Assembly (NCBI GenBank): GCA_030770535.1 | Contig: JASVEC010000234.1 | Coordinates: 1-27,838 of the forward strand | Direction of reading: 5' to 3' | Length of the DNA stretch: 27,838 nucleotides | Source: Batkoa obscura | Lineage: Eukaryota > Entomophthoromycota > Entomophthoromycetes > Entomophthorales > Batkoaceae | Shown: in pieces, positions 10,259 to 21,843 of the stretch | How the letters are laid out: every line of letters starts with the position of its first letter | How positions within the stretch are numbered: the first letter of the stretch is position 1 | Program-made: the position numbers and the translations under genes | Notes under the pieces: generated by a model | The model's input: the letters and a program-made list of their open reading frames with translations, nothing else | Database searches by the model: none | Told to the model about the DNA's origin: nothing

Positions 10259-11954
10259 ATGATTTTAAAGTCCATTTCAAAGAATCAATATTCATTAATC
10301 AAATATGTCAACTTCAGACCTTTAGCTTCAATATTAACCACACCAACTACTATGACTACTATGATTATTAACCCTAATTCTACACTTCGCTGTTATCATG
10401 TAGAAACCAAAAGTAAACATGTGCAGTCCAAGTCCACTTATTTACAAAATCAATTGAATCAATGTCCTGGTTGCGGCAGTCAATTTCAATCGAAAGACAA
10501 TTTAAAAGCTGGCTATTACAATGAACAAGAAGTTGAGAGCAAGAAATCAATTTCAAATTACCAAAAAGGAAGTAAATCATTATCAAGAGATGAAATCCAA
10601 ATATTACTTAGTACAAGTCAATTAGACTTCAATCTTAGTGAGATGGAGTTAGCACCAGATAATTTATTAGCATTTGAAAAGAATAATTTACCCACCCCAA
10701 TTGATTTGAAAAAAACAAAAACGAAGTATTGTCAGCGTTGTTATTATTTGAACAATCATAATAAATTACAAACCAGTTGGAAGAATAATTCTGTAATTGA
10801 TATGTCCTATCTCAATACTTTGTTAGATAAAAAAGATAGTAAATTAGTTTATGTTATTGATATCTTTGATTTAAGTTCTTCTTTACTAAATGGATTAAAG
10901 CAAGCACTCATTCAAAAACAAGAAAAAAGAAGTGTAGTTTTAGTTATTAATAAAATGGATTTATTACCTAAAAGCATCACCAAGACAATGATACTAAGGT
11001 ATATTCGTGAGAGGTTAATTGAATTAGATATTTTAAGGAATGTAATATATATCATTCCTATTTCAGCAAAAAAAGAGGAAGGTGTGAAGAAAATGATTGA
11101 GGTCTTAACAAAAGACAAATTAAATGATATTTATTTATTAGGTTGTACTAATGTTGGGAAGTCTCAATTGATGAATTGTTTATTAAAAATGAGTAGGAAA
11201 AAGCATGCTAAGTTAACAACATCTATTGTACCAGGGACAACGATGGATATGGTGAAATTTAAGTTAAGTGAAGTAATGAAATTGGATCAACAAGAAGGAA
11301 AGAGTAATAAGGAGACCTATATTTATGATACACCAGGTCTATTTAATCCTAACCAACTATTGCACTATTTAAGTTATAGGGAAATGATCCAAGTATTGCC
11401 TAATAAACCGATCAATGTTAAAACTTTTGTTTGGAAACCAAGTAAGTTTAGTTTTTTATGTTCTAAATGGAGTTAATAGAATCAATATTATTATAGATAC
11501 ATCTCTCTTTTTCTCTGGTTTAGCACGATTTGATTTAATAGAAAGTGAATATCCGGTATATATCACTATTTATAGTATAGTACCCCTACATATGACCAAT
11601 TTAAAGAAAGCGGATGAACTTACTATTGAACTCAATGGTAATAAAAAAAATATATTAAATTTACCAGATCCTTCGGATCCTGATAGAGAATCTACCTATA
11701 CCCTTAAACCAATGATCCCCAGCATTGAAGGATTGACAATCGAATCACAAGGGATTAAACAGCAAGCAGTAAAAGACATTTGCTTAGATGGTTTAGGTTG
11801 GTTTTCAATTGCTTTTTGGAAGCAAAAAAACATCCAAATCAATGCTTACTCAAGAAATGGTCATGGTATTTCAGTGAGAGAACCTATTATTAAAGATACA
11901 TCCGAGTTTAAAGTGGAGACTAAAGTACCATCTATTGTTAGAGGGTTACAATAG
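10259..11954 (+). CDS. Mitochondrial circularly permuted GTPase, NOA1/YqeH (Mtg3/Gep3) family, 2 exons
   Basis: A GTPase needed for assembly of the small mitochondrial ribosomal subunit in relatives. Exon 1 is 10259-11441 and exon 2 is 11497-11954. The 55-bp intron (GTAAGT..TATTATAG, phase 1) bypasses a stop and restores the conserved SLFFSGLARFDL segment, giving 546 residues, close to yeast Mtg3. Visible features: a basic, Ser/Thr-rich N-terminus typical of a mitochondrial presequence (about residues 1-50); a zinc site split between CPGCGSQ (69, 72) and CQRC (158, 161); then the permuted GTPase order G4 NKMD (231), G5 SAK (269), G1 GCTNVGKSQ (295-303), a PGTTMD switch region and G3 DTPG (357-360). 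After G3 comes FNPNQLLHYLS, typical of the family. The C-terminal third is less conserved. The 3' end converges on the phosphoserine phosphatase gene. Confidence 0.93.
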
Positions 11955-12045
11955 AGTGTGAAGGGTTGAAGGTTGCGAAGATGGAGAGATAGATGAAACA
12001 GAATAGAAATAAAAAGAACAAATTATATAACATAGAATAACTATT

Positions 12046-13327
12046 TTATTGTTGTGTAATTGATAATAATTCTTTTATATCGTGTGTAGTATAACCTAAT
12101 AAATGCAATACGCCTAATAAATTCGCTTGATTTAAACACACTTGGGCCTATTAAAAATAAAATTCTATTGTTATATAGTTATCAGTTTGATTATTTTTCC
12201 TTACTTCTTCTTGAACTTTTGATTTTGCATTAAAAGCCACACCTAATCCAGCTGTTTTCATCATCAATAAATCATTGGCTCCATCGCCTACGGCCATAAC
12301 CTTTGAAAATTTATTAAGATCGACTTATTAATTAATCTAATTCTATTCATCTCTTACTTGCTTCAAATTCAAATTAAATTTTCCACTTAACATTTTTAGT
12401 ATCTCTTCTTTTCTTTCGGCACTAACAATATCACCTACCAATTCACCTGTTAAATAGTTGCCATCTGGGCTAACTTGTAACTAAAAAAAAGAGCAGTTTA
12501 AAATCCCATTTAACCCTCATTTCTTTTTCCAACCTACCTGATTAGCAAAAGCAAAGTCCAAATTTAGAGTTTCTTTAACATATTCTGCTAATGGCAAAAA
12601 GCCCCCAGAAACAACGGCTAATTGATAACCTAAAACTTTTAAACATTTACATAATGGTAAAGCACCTGCTGTAAATTCAATCTTTTGTTTTACTTGTTCA
12701 ATTATATCCACTGATGCTCCTTTGAGTAGGCTGACTCGGGCTTTTAAACTTTGAGTAAAATCTAGTTGACCTTGCATAGCTAACTCGGTGATTTTCTATA
12801 TATTTATTCAATAGGTTGAATTATTTTCATTAAATAAATAACATTATTTTTAATCTTACCGATACCTCGCCCTTTACCCCATATAAACCTGCCAACTCAT
12901 CAATACATTCTTGCTTAATCAAAGTGGAATCCATATCGAAAACAATTAATCGTTTATTCCTATAAAATACATCCAATTTTTGGAAATTAATTTCCAATCC
13001 ATATTTTAAAAAATATTCTCGATCCTTAATAGGAATACTTTGTAACTCATTGACTTTTCTTAATAATTCAATTTCATCCGAGGTATTCATTGTTAATAAA
13101 TATTCGGTTATTTCAATCTCTTGAGTTTCTTGGTCAAATTTATCGTTACCCGGTTTGAGTAATCGTCGACCAAAGATGCTCAAACCTAAATTAGGGAGTA
13201 AATTGGTTTCTAAATATTCCATTACTTCTCCTTTATTCAAACTACAATTTTCATCTCCTTTAAGTATACAGCCTCGAAAGGTTACTGTTGCGACTATTTC
13301 ATTTTTGGTAGTTAACGTTGGGTTCAT
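12046..13327 (-). CDS. SER2: Phosphoserine phosphatase (Ser2/SerB), 5 exons
   Basis: It catalyses the last step of serine synthesis, phosphoserine to serine plus phosphate. Exons 13327-12860, 12795-12538, 12480-12358, 12300-12205 and 12147-12046, all joined in phase 0, give 348 residues; the introns are 64, 57, 57 and 57 bp. The HAD-phosphatase motifs are complete: motif I DMDST (nucleophile Asp131, acid Asp133), motif II VVSGGF (Ser219), the motif III Lys in SAERKEEIL (Lys265) and motif IV GDGANDLLM (Asp289, Asp293). The cap helix region between motifs I and II is present (ECIDELAGLYG). Residues 1-120 form the N-terminal extension typical of yeast Ser2-like proteins. The stop lies 91 bp from the NOA1 stop, so the two transcripts probably overlap at their 3' ends. 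Confidence 0.95.
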
Positions 13328-13702
13328 TATAAAGACTATTAAACTTTAAAACTTTCAAAAATTAAAATTGATTCTCAAGTTTGAAATTGATGATATTTGA
13401 AAACTGAGGAAAGCAATTTTGGGTTAATTTTTTGAATAAAATTAATTTTGTACATTAAGTTCTTGATTAGCTAGTAAAATAGAATTCAATCTGAATACAA
13501 TGATAATTATTGTAAATAATATAAATTTTTGATAGTTTCTTTTTAGTTTCTTTTATTATGCTTATTAATACTATTGTTTATTCAAATAAATTTTTCGAAC
13601 CATTTCTTTAGAAAAAGTTCTTAACAAATCCTCTATAAGTTGCTAGTTACGAATTGAGATTACATACTACAAATTAAAACATTTCAATTTTTATTTATAA
13701 AT

Positions 13703-13800
13703 GGGGATGTATTTTTTTGTTTAAGAATTTTACCAACGATCTTTCCACTCAAATAGTGCTTAAAAAATGGAAAAATAATGAAACTAAAAAAAACAGCCTC
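13703..13800 (+). mobile_element. MITE-like element, copy 4
   Basis: A 98-bp forward copy, GGGGATGTATTTTTTTG to AAACAGCCTC, flanked by AAAT on both sides (13699-13702 and 13801-13804). It is close to the family consensus and is used here to define orientation. Confidence 0.88.
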
Positions 13801-13825
13801 AAATCTTGAATTATTATGTTGAAGA

Positions 13826-14020
13826 ATCTCTTCTATACTCTAATAAATATGGATATCAAAACGGGGAGATAATGTTCTTCGGGATTATATGGCAGAAATT
13901 CTCATAGCAAATTAAAATAAAAACTCGAGATTAATTGTGCCTGGACTCGAGAGCACAACAACTTAAGTTACCATTATGTTATAATCAATCATAGAGCTGA
14001 CAAAGTGATATTTCACATAA
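13826..14020 (+). repeat. Diverged ~195-bp dispersed repeat, copy A
   Basis: It aligns along its length, at roughly two-thirds identity by eye, with the reverse complement of 27598-27794. Shared blocks include ATATCAAAACG, TATACTCTAA, TAGCAAAT and CTGACAAAG. Many differences look like G-to-A or C-to-T changes that make this copy more AT-rich. No reading frame is open in both copies and I cannot assign a family. Confidence 0.65.
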
Positions 14021-14117
14021 TAAGTATGGTTAAGTTCAAGCCTGATAATATAAAAAATGCTACCAAAAAATTAGTAAAATAATATTTTAAAAAATAGTTA
14101 GTTTAAAAATAAAATAT

Positions 14118-14215
14118 GAGGATGTATTTTTGTATTTAAGAATTTTACTAACAATTTTTCCACACAAATAGCGCTTAAAAAATGGAAAAATAATGAAACT
14201 AAAAAAAACAGCCCC
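14118..14215 (+). mobile_element. MITE-like element, copy 5
   Basis: A 98-bp forward copy, GAGGATGTATTTTTGT to AAACAGCCCC, flanked by ATAT on both sides (14114-14117 and 14216-14219). Like copy 4 it ends CAGCC rather than CATCC, so the two may share a recent source. Confidence 0.86.
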
Positions 14216-14476
14216 ATATATTTATTCAATATAGATAATAATAAATTATACATTTGAAAAATATATATGATTTTTTGTTATATAATTTAATATATTTATA
14301 ATAATAAAATAATCAATATTAAAATCCTTAAAATATATTAAAAATTAATTTGAGCAACTTGGTATACAATTGTTGTAGCTTTATTACAATTTAATTATAA
14401 AATCAGAAAATGCTAACTTTAAACTTAGCTTAATATAAATTTTAACATAATGATTTTTTATATATTAAAATTTTAT

Positions 14477-14494
14477 ACTTTTTATATAAAAAGT
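14477..14494. repeat. Perfect 18-bp palindrome
   Basis: ACTTTTTATATAAAAAGT reads the same on both strands. In such AT-rich DNA short palindromes do occur by chance, so a function is not implied. Confidence 0.5.
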
Positions 14495-15450
14495 CAATAA
14501 TCATTTTTATACTGAACTTATAATCTTTTCAAGCTATTACAAATTTAATTAAATATTATATAATTTTTGCAGTTTAGATTAAGTCAATTTGCTTTAAAAT
14601 TCTGTCAAATTTGTTTCAAAGTTAATTTTGACATAAATTATTTATGTTGCAGTCAAAAGACTTTTGTATCAATTAGTATAAAAAATAAAGCCATTTTGAA
14701 ATACCTCAAAAGTTTAGATATTAATTTCCCCAACTAAAAAATCAGTAAAAAGTCTGCCTATTAAAAATAAAACCAATATTTGAGGGCACTTGAGTAGGAT
14801 TTTCAGCTATTGAGAGATATGTAAAACTAATGGATATTAAATAGCTCTAATATTTATATTCATTACTTGAATAGGAATACCTGTAGGTACTCTAATCACA
14901 GCTAAATCTATAAAAATACATAAGTGGTGTGTTAGGAGAATAGTGAGAAAATATTTTTAACTAATTTAGTATTTTCAATTGAAATGAAAAATATCGTAAT
15001 TTAAATGGCTTTCAAAACAAAAATTTAATTAAAAAATCTAATGAATAGTTGTTACCAAAAGTAAGTAAATGGGCAATAAAATCATTGTTTTACATTTTTA
15101 TTTATTAGCATTTTAGAAACTATTTAAAACTAGGATTGCTTTAATATAGTGACTAAAATTTGGAAGACTAGCCTATCGTATTACTAAAAATAATTTTAAT
15201 ATTGGATTTTCTGCTATTTACATTCGGTTATATACCATCATCTGCTCTTATACCAATATTAACATAATGAGTTGAGTATTTTTTGAGTGAACAATACATG
15301 TAAAATATTATTAACATTTGTAAATAAAAATCAAATAAAGATAAAGAAAAAACTAACATTGTGATAAAAAAAATTACATTCTAGATTGTTATGCAAATAG
15401 TGTCATTATTTATGTAAGAGGTTAAAAGCTTAAAATTCAAGATAAAATAT

Positions 15451-15547
15451 GGGGATGTATTTTTTTGTCTAAGAATTCTACTAACAATCTTTCTGCTCAA
15501 ATAGCGCTTAAAAAATGGAAGAAGTAATAAAACCAGAAAACATCCCC
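15451..15547 (+). mobile_element. MITE-like element, copy 6
   Basis: A 97-bp forward copy, GGGGATGTATTTTTTTGTC to AACATCCCC, with both ends intact. The flanks are ATAT and ATGT, a target duplication with one change. Confidence 0.87.
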
Positions 15548-16264
15548 ATGTTTAGTTTATTAAGTTGAAAACACTGATATTTAATTAAGTCCTAGTTATA
15601 TTAATTATATTAATAAGAGTTTTTCTTGGGGAGAATAATAAACTGTTTTTTATTTTATATAACTGAAGATAATTATATATAGTATATCTAGGAATTAAAC
15701 ATTGATGTGTTGAGTATGATTACTATTGTAGAAAATGACCATAATTTAAAGTTTTTAAAAAGAATATTAAATTGCTAACGAAAACCGAAAAACTTTTATA
15801 TTTGGTCATTGAATAAATATTTGAGATTTTTCAATGAATTACTGTTTATGATAAAAAATATGACACATTTAGTCTAGTTATCATATTTATAGGCTTATAG
15901 TTTAATATCAATCTTATTCAAAAACTAACAAAAAGCTTATGAAATCTTTTAATAGTTACAAAATATGATAGTATTTAATATTATGAAACTGATTTTTCAT
16001 TTATAAAAAAATAAGTAAACATTTAAAGTTAAAGAATAATAACATAGAGTAGGAAAGCACTAAGTTTATTTAAAAATCAATAAAATCATATTATATAATA
16101 GACATTGTGATTTTTTAAAAAAAGTTCCAATTAGTAACTTGTATTTTCGTTACATAATAAAAGAATTCCTCATCATCTTAAACAGTAATAAAGATAACTA
16201 AAAAAAGTTACAATTATTTTCTTATCCCTTTTCCTTTCCATTATAAAAAAGGGTCCCTTTTTAG

Positions 16265-17533
16265 CCCCTATTTTTAACAAGTTATTGAAGTTTCTTATAA
16301 TAACTAGTCCATATTATACCTTCTATTATAATAAGTTTTGGATTATAATTTTCCACTCAGTTAATAAAAAAAGTGGAGTATTTAATTAATACATTGCTAT
16401 TTAGCCTTCTACTACCCTTTATTTATCCTCCATTATCCCCTTTTTCTATTCAACAACAATGCCCGGTTATCTTCTCCTATTAATTTTAAAATTTTATTTG
16501 AAAGTCTAAACATGGAAAAATATAATAAATAACACAATGGCTTTAATTCATAAATAACAAAAAGATGAACTCATTTAAAAAAAGCGTTTCGATTATTAAA
16601 AAGATAACAAATTACAACCTAATTATTTTATACTTGTTCTTATATGCTCTATTAATCATTTAGCTAAGTAAAATGCACTATTTTAGATTAATAAGAATCT
16701 TTAACTTTTATATAATAAAACAATTTTCAACGACTTTCACTGTGAATTTAATAAATTAAAACTTAATAAAATGGGTGTGAAAAGAAGAGTAAACTGAAAT
16801 TTAATTTAAAAGAGATTAAGTTGACTTATTTTTAATAAAGATATTGATGCTTTATTCAAATTTTTAATAATAATAATTATTATTAAATATTGGTCTTTCA
16901 TAAGCCCATGATTAAGCATTTAGGTATTTGCCAACTTGAGGTTCATCAAAAAATTGAGCGTTTTTTAACGCGCTAATGAAAGTTGCATTATGTATGAAGT
17001 ATTTCAACCATTTATTTGAAAAAGACAATAGGATTATATCGGTTTTAATAGAAATTTTTAACAAATTTAGGGAAAGATACTAATTTTAGATATTGCATTT
17101 AGCTATTATGTTAATTTACTTTTTTTGGTTTCAAATACAAAAAAATTATGAAGCAATTCTTTTTTAACAAATTGAAAAGGGGTAAAACGTGAACTTTATC
17201 TTTTATTGGTTTCACTTGCTTTCTCCTTTTTCATTCCACTCAAAAATTATCTTCTATTAGCATATTGTAATTAGTAAATATCTATAAAATAATCTTGATT
17301 TGATTATTTAAAAAAGCGCTTGTTCTAAACATTGATTTAGGCATAAATTTAACTACTATTTTAATTGGTGGATAATTTAATCAACTCTCAGCTGGAAGCT
17401 TGTGACCAAGCTAATTTGGAAAAAAATGTTCTAATGTGGCTGGATTAACATTTAAAAAACTTTACATCATATTAGCCTCAAGGGGCAAATTCTAAATATC
17501 CCCTATCCCTTATTCAAGTAATAGCACACCCCT
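16265..17533. promoter_or_regulatory. Cluster of six STRE-like AGGGG/CCCCT motifs upstream of the C2H2 gene
   Basis: Sites lie at 16265-16269, 16437-16441, 17178-17182, 17481-17485, 17500-17504 and 17529-17533. The last three fall within 53 bp, about 100-155 bp before the first possible ATG. At this base composition well under one site would be expected in 1.3 kb by rough calculation. AGGGG is the site bound by Msn2/Msn4, whose two fingers resemble fingers 3 and 4 of the protein encoded downstream. Autoregulation is therefore an inference. Confidence 0.5.
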
Positions 17534-17635
17534 GAACCAGCACGAAGCCATAAATTATAGACAAACAAATGGTAGAAAAAAAGCAACCAATTAAAAGAAT
17601 TCTAGTAGTTTTTATTTAAATTGATGTTTTAGCTA

Positions 17636-18802
17636 ATGAATTTATCGTTTTTATTTTTTATCTTTTTAATGCTACAAAAAATTCAAAAAGAGATGGACAA
17701 TATGGATTTAAATCATCAATTTGAAAAATTAGCTCCTTTTAAGGAGCATGAAAATCAGAGTTTAATGCCTAGAGCAAATACTTCTAATGTTTGGTTACCT
17801 TCAATTAAAGAGCATATTGCTACAACAACAAATGAATTTCCACCACCTTTGGTAACAACATCTCAACTATACAATCGACCTTCGTCACCAAGAAGATTAT
17901 CACTTCCATCAATATCTAGTTTTGATATTCCAAGATATCAACAAGATAATGATGATCTTCATAGAAAACATTCGTTACCAATACCAGAATATAGTTCACA
18001 ATTACCACTACATGCTAATTTTGCTTATGAATGTGGGGAAAAAGAGTGTAGAGCTAAGTTCCCTACCTTAGAAGCTTTTAGATCACATTTAACAATTCAT
18101 AATTTAAATCAAGGACTACACTGTCCTTTTAATGGTTGTACAAAAACGTATGTACGTCCTAATAAATACGCAGCTCACTATCGATCTCATTATACAAATT
18201 TACTTCCTAATATTTTACCTAATATACCACCTATCCATGAAACAGAAAATGAAACCAAGCTTCAATCTCAGTCACGTTTCTGTTTAGAACCAGATGCTTT
18301 TAATATGAATCCAAATGATACTTTTAGACGCTTTTCTACACCTGCTATTTATAACTCTCAACATACCAATTTACAAGGTCAATATCCCAACTCTATGCAA
18401 ACTAATTTAAGACCGATGGATCCCAGCGATTTAGTAGGAAGGTATAGGCCGAGGGTAGCTTCACTTGACTTTGGGAAACCAGGTCCTGGAAGACCTGGTA
18501 GAAATCGATCTTGGTATAACAATAATAATAATGTAGTTTGGGAAGGGTTGGATGGGGAAGGTAACCCAATAAAATATTTTTTATGCCAGGTACAAGGATG
18601 CTTTATGAAGTTTAAGAGATCGGAACATTTACGTCGTCATCAAGGGGTCCATACTCAAGAACGTCCCTTCGTTTGTCCAAACATCACATGTAATAAAAGG
18701 TTCTCCCGTAGTGATAATTTGAGACAGCACCTTAGAATTCATGATCGAGTTAAAAAATATAATGAAGATGGGAAGGGTGCCGGTTGCAAAGAGATTGAAT
18801 AG
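17636..18802 (+). CDS. C2H2 zinc-finger transcription factor with an Msn2-like C-terminal finger pair
   Basis: A nuclear DNA-binding regulator by family. Four fingers are visible in the 388-residue reading: C133/C138/H151/H155, C163/C168/H181/H185, C317/C322/H335/H339 and C347/C352/H365/H369. The last two have recognition helices RSEHLRR and RSDNLRQ, nearly those of Msn2/Msn4, which predicts binding to an AGGGG-type site. The first pair is less typical and may serve another role. Between the pairs are an Asn/Ser/Pro-rich linker and a GPGRPGR stretch like an AT-hook core (283-289). The first 19 residues are hydrophobic and odd for a nuclear protein. The true start is more likely Met20 (17693) or Met23 (17702), with the upstream part being leader or intron. 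No intron is needed in the rest. The orthologue is unknown. Confidence 0.85.
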   Translation: MNLSFLFFIFLMLQKIQKEMDNMDLNHQFEKLAPFKEHENQSLMPRANTSNVWLPSIKEHIATTTNEFPPPLVTTSQLYNRPSSPRRLSLPSISSFDIPRYQQDNDDLHRKHSLPIPEYSSQLPLHANFAYECGEKECRAKFPTLEAFRSHLTIHNLNQGLHCPFNGCTKTYVRPNKYAAHYRSHYTNLLPNILPNIPPIHETENETKLQSQSRFCLEPDAFNMNPNDTFRRFSTPAIYNSQHTNLQGQYPNSMQTNLRPMDPSDLVGRYRPRVASLDFGKPGPGRPGRNRSWYNNNNNVVWEGLDGEGNPIKYFLCQVQGCFMKFKRSEHLRRHQGVHTQERPFVCPNITCNKRFSRSDNLRQHLRIHDRVKKYNEDGKGAGCKEIE

Positions 18803-20257
18803 GAAAGCAATTTTTTAGTTCCAAAAATTAAGTAGAAGTTACTACTACTGTCTATTGTTGAATATGTTTAAAAGTTTTATATTATTTTTATTAAGTTTTT
18901 CCGTTGATTTCCAAACCTGGCTTAGTTTTTTTCAAAAAAAAAACTCATTTTTTATGTTGTATTATTCTTTAAATAAAAGATCTTTCTGTAATAAGGTTCT
19001 TTTTTTATGGAGAAATTGTTCGCTTATACTGTTTTAATATCAAAGATTAAATGTTTTATAAAATACTAGTTAATATTTTACATTTTTTAGGATTGTAAAA
19101 TAAGGGGAAATTTTAACAAATATAGTTAAAAGATTAAAAATGATAACATTGATTAATTTTATATAGGGCTTTTTATTTTTTAGTATTCACATCTATTTAA
19201 TATTACTAATAATAATAATAATAACATGAGAACTTTATTTATAAAAGATTTTAAGATAATTAAACTTTAGCAGGTTACCTAATTTTAATACTAACTAAAA
19301 GACGTAATCAAAGTTAGTTTAGTTTCTCAAGTTTTTGAAAATGCTCAATTTTTTTAAAGAATATTACCCATTTTTTTATTAATCCTTTTTTGGTAAGAAA
19401 TAACAATTTATAACTCAAATTAAAGAATGATATTAAGTTAATATATGTTGTTATTATTTCCATTTAAACAATTAGTGATATATAAAAAATAATATATTAT
19501 TGCTTTAATATAACAATCAAATAATTAAAATTATTTTATTTTTATTTCAATATTATGTTCCATTTTAAGTGTAAAAGTTGTAAAAACAGACTTAATAATT
19601 CAAGTGTAAAATTATTATATTCTAAATATAACCCTTGACATTATAAGGGGAGAATAAAAAGCTCAAAAACTATGTTAAATAAGAGTATATTAATTAAAGT
19701 AAATGAGCTTTATTTTTATAAATTTATTATTCAGTATATCATTTATATATATACAAAGGTTTAAATTAATTGAATTGTTATCTTTTGAGATATAAAAAAA
19801 TATACAAATTTTAAAATGACTTTACAAATAGAATAGTCTAGTATTACAAAGTCCTAAGGCTTTTGGCATGTAAAACCTTTTAGAATAATCTATAATACAA
19901 GCTACAAATATTATAAATCTCGAATTCAATACTAATTGTATTATTTATTATTAAGATATCCAAAATTTCATAAATGGTGGTATATGGCACATTTTCTTTA
20001 CTAAATGAAAAAGTAGAAATTTGCTTTAAGTTCTAAAATTCTCATCAATAATGATTATATGTTGGAAATAGGCTATTCAATTAATAGAAATCTGTAGGCA
20101 ATTTTAGACATGTATGTTATATTTGTATAGAAAAAAAATACTTTATTTATTAGAAAAAGCTAAATTCGCAAACTTTTAAACCTACCTTTGTAATTAAATT
20201 AACAACAAAAGAAACATATTTACATATTTATTAATATCAAAAAGCATTGGAAAATAT

Positions 20258-20356
20258 GAAGATGTATTTTTTTGTTTAAGAATTTTACTAGATACCCTTT
20301 TCACTCAAATAGTGTTTAAAAGATAGGAAAAATGATGAAATCAAAAAAACATTCCC
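20258..20356 (+). mobile_element. MITE-like element, copy 7 (subtype shared with copy 8)
   Basis: A 99-bp forward copy, GAAGATGTATTTTTTTG to AAACATTCCC, with flanks ATAT and GTAT. It carries the private core ACTAGATACCCTTTTCACTC, where other copies read ACTAACAATCTTTCCACTC. Only copy 8 shares this. Confidence 0.85.
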
Positions 20357-20993
20357 GTATATATATATATTAGTATATTTTTAAAAATTAATGTCACTGA
20401 TATTGTATTCTTATTTAGATAAAAAAATAATCAAAGGTGAACCGAAAAGAAACCAAAGAGAAAGATCCTTTGAATAAAGTTTGATAGAGTTAATGTATCA
20501 AGAGTTTAAAGTGTTTCCTATGCTCCAAGTAGTGTTAAAAGAGTTTGAAGGCATCTCAAAGAAAGTTAAAAAACAAAGTAGGGAATTTCATTTGAAACAA
20601 CTGGGATTAGGGTAGATAAAAGTGAGGAAAGTAGACGAAGGGAATCTTTAGTAGACATAGTTTCAGTATGAGCTATTATAAGTGTAAAGAAGACCAATTC
20701 TAACAATATCATACATTTTACGTTTACATTGATTATTTTTTTTATTTTTTTATTCTTTTACTTTTTTAAAAGGTCAGAACCCCTAAGTGACCTATCATCA
20801 AATAAAACTATATTAAACTAATGTAGAGGATAAATGAATTATTTACTCAATACCACCCTACTTTATCTATTTGTGGAAAATCTATTTTATATTTAGGTAA
20901 ATCCGCTTTACCGTATCAAATGATTAGGAATAAAGATAAATAGGCTTATTTAAACTGTGTTAAAATAATAAAAGTTTACAAAAATAGAATATC
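20357..20993. other. 637-bp segment between inverted MITE copies, with a GC-richer island
   Basis: Roughly 20430-20690 is visibly richer in G and C than the surrounding desert. The plus strand has a short open stretch reading LIELMYQEFKVFPMLQ and onwards for about 44 codons between stops. The minus strand is open for about 35 codons too (MSTKDSLRLLSSLLSTL). I recognise neither. It may be passenger DNA of a composite element, a decayed gene, or both. Confidence 0.4.
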
Positions 20994-21093
20994 AGAGTGT
21001 TTTCTTTAGTTTCATCATCCTTTCTATTTTTTAAACACTATTTGAGTGAAAAGGGTATCTAGTAAAATTCTTAAACAAAAGGATACATCCTCC
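20994..21093 (-). mobile_element. MITE-like element, copy 8 (subtype shared with copy 7)
   Basis: A ~100-bp reverse copy. Read on the minus strand it shares an uninterrupted 52-bp identical core with copy 7, including ACTAGATACCCTTTTCACTC. Its outer end GAGGATGTAT is conserved; the inner end is more worn. The flanks are TATC and TATT. Confidence 0.83.
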
Positions 21094-21843
21094 TATTTTG
21101 CATTTTTGGTTTTTTATCTTTTATTAATCTTTTTATAAAATATACTATTTGAGAGCTTGTCTCTTTTTAAAAATACAAATTAATGTCAGTATTTGCTGTC
21201 TGAAGATGTGTACAAGAAGCAACTAAATATATGGCAATAAATATATACAAATCAAATAGAACGATACTTTATATATAATAAATATCTAGGATCATACTGA
21301 AAGTTATATATTAAAAAATATAATGTTGAACTTCAAGTTTATAAGCTGAAGATTCGCTTACTAATTTTAATTTATTTACTAAATTACATGTTTAGTTGTT
21401 AGCTAAAAGATAGCTATAGAATAATAATGATAAAAATTAAAGTCGATAAGTCATTAGCTATGTTAAATAATTTAACTCTAATTTAAAATAACGATTGGTT
21501 GTATACTTTTTATATAAAAATAAATCAATAAAGAGCATAGCAAAAGTTAAATTATGATATTTTTTAATAGAAATATACCTTTTTGGGTAAGTGCACCGCT
21601 ATTAAATAAAAATTAAAACTTAATTTAGTTTATTATAAAATTTAATTTATTTTTAATGTATGAAACATTGCCTTATTATACAATATTGTCATATATCAAC
21701 TTTTAATTGTATATGGGCATTATTTTACATTGTTTTTTATTTATTTATGAGTTACACCTAAAATAAATGACTTTAACTTTTATTAAATGTTTGTAAAAAA
21801 TTAACCGATTGAACTGATTAAATTTATATTTTGGCAAATATCT

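Larger units (their letters stand above)
13328..17635. other. 4.3-kb gene desert upstream of the C2H2 regulator
   Basis: No coding region can be supported. The first part is the phosphoserine phosphatase promoter. It holds MITE-like copies 4, 5 and 6, one copy of a diverged ~195-bp repeat (13826-14020), a perfect 18-bp palindrome (14477-14494) and, in its last 1.4 kb, six AGGGG/CCCCT motifs. From about 16.2 kb on the sequence is slightly less AT-rich and is probably the long promoter of the zinc-finger gene. Confidence 0.6.

Noticed and set aside
13826-14020. Relic of a transposase or other coding gene
   Set aside because: Different frames look partly open in the two copies, but none is shared and no motif is recognisable.
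17170-17250. A further degenerate MITE copy (TTGGTTTCACTTGC, CATTCCACTC)
   Set aside because: It lacks both ends and the conserved CTCAAATAGTGCTT core; the resemblance is limited to short T-rich words.
18855-19037. 60-residue open frame just after the C2H2 gene
   Set aside because: Phe/Leu-rich read-through of T-rich 3' flanking DNA; no motif and no start context.
20430-20690. A protein-coding gene in the GC-richer island
   Set aside because: The open stretches on both strands are under 50 codons, interrupted, and resemble nothing I know. It is kept only as an unusual segment.
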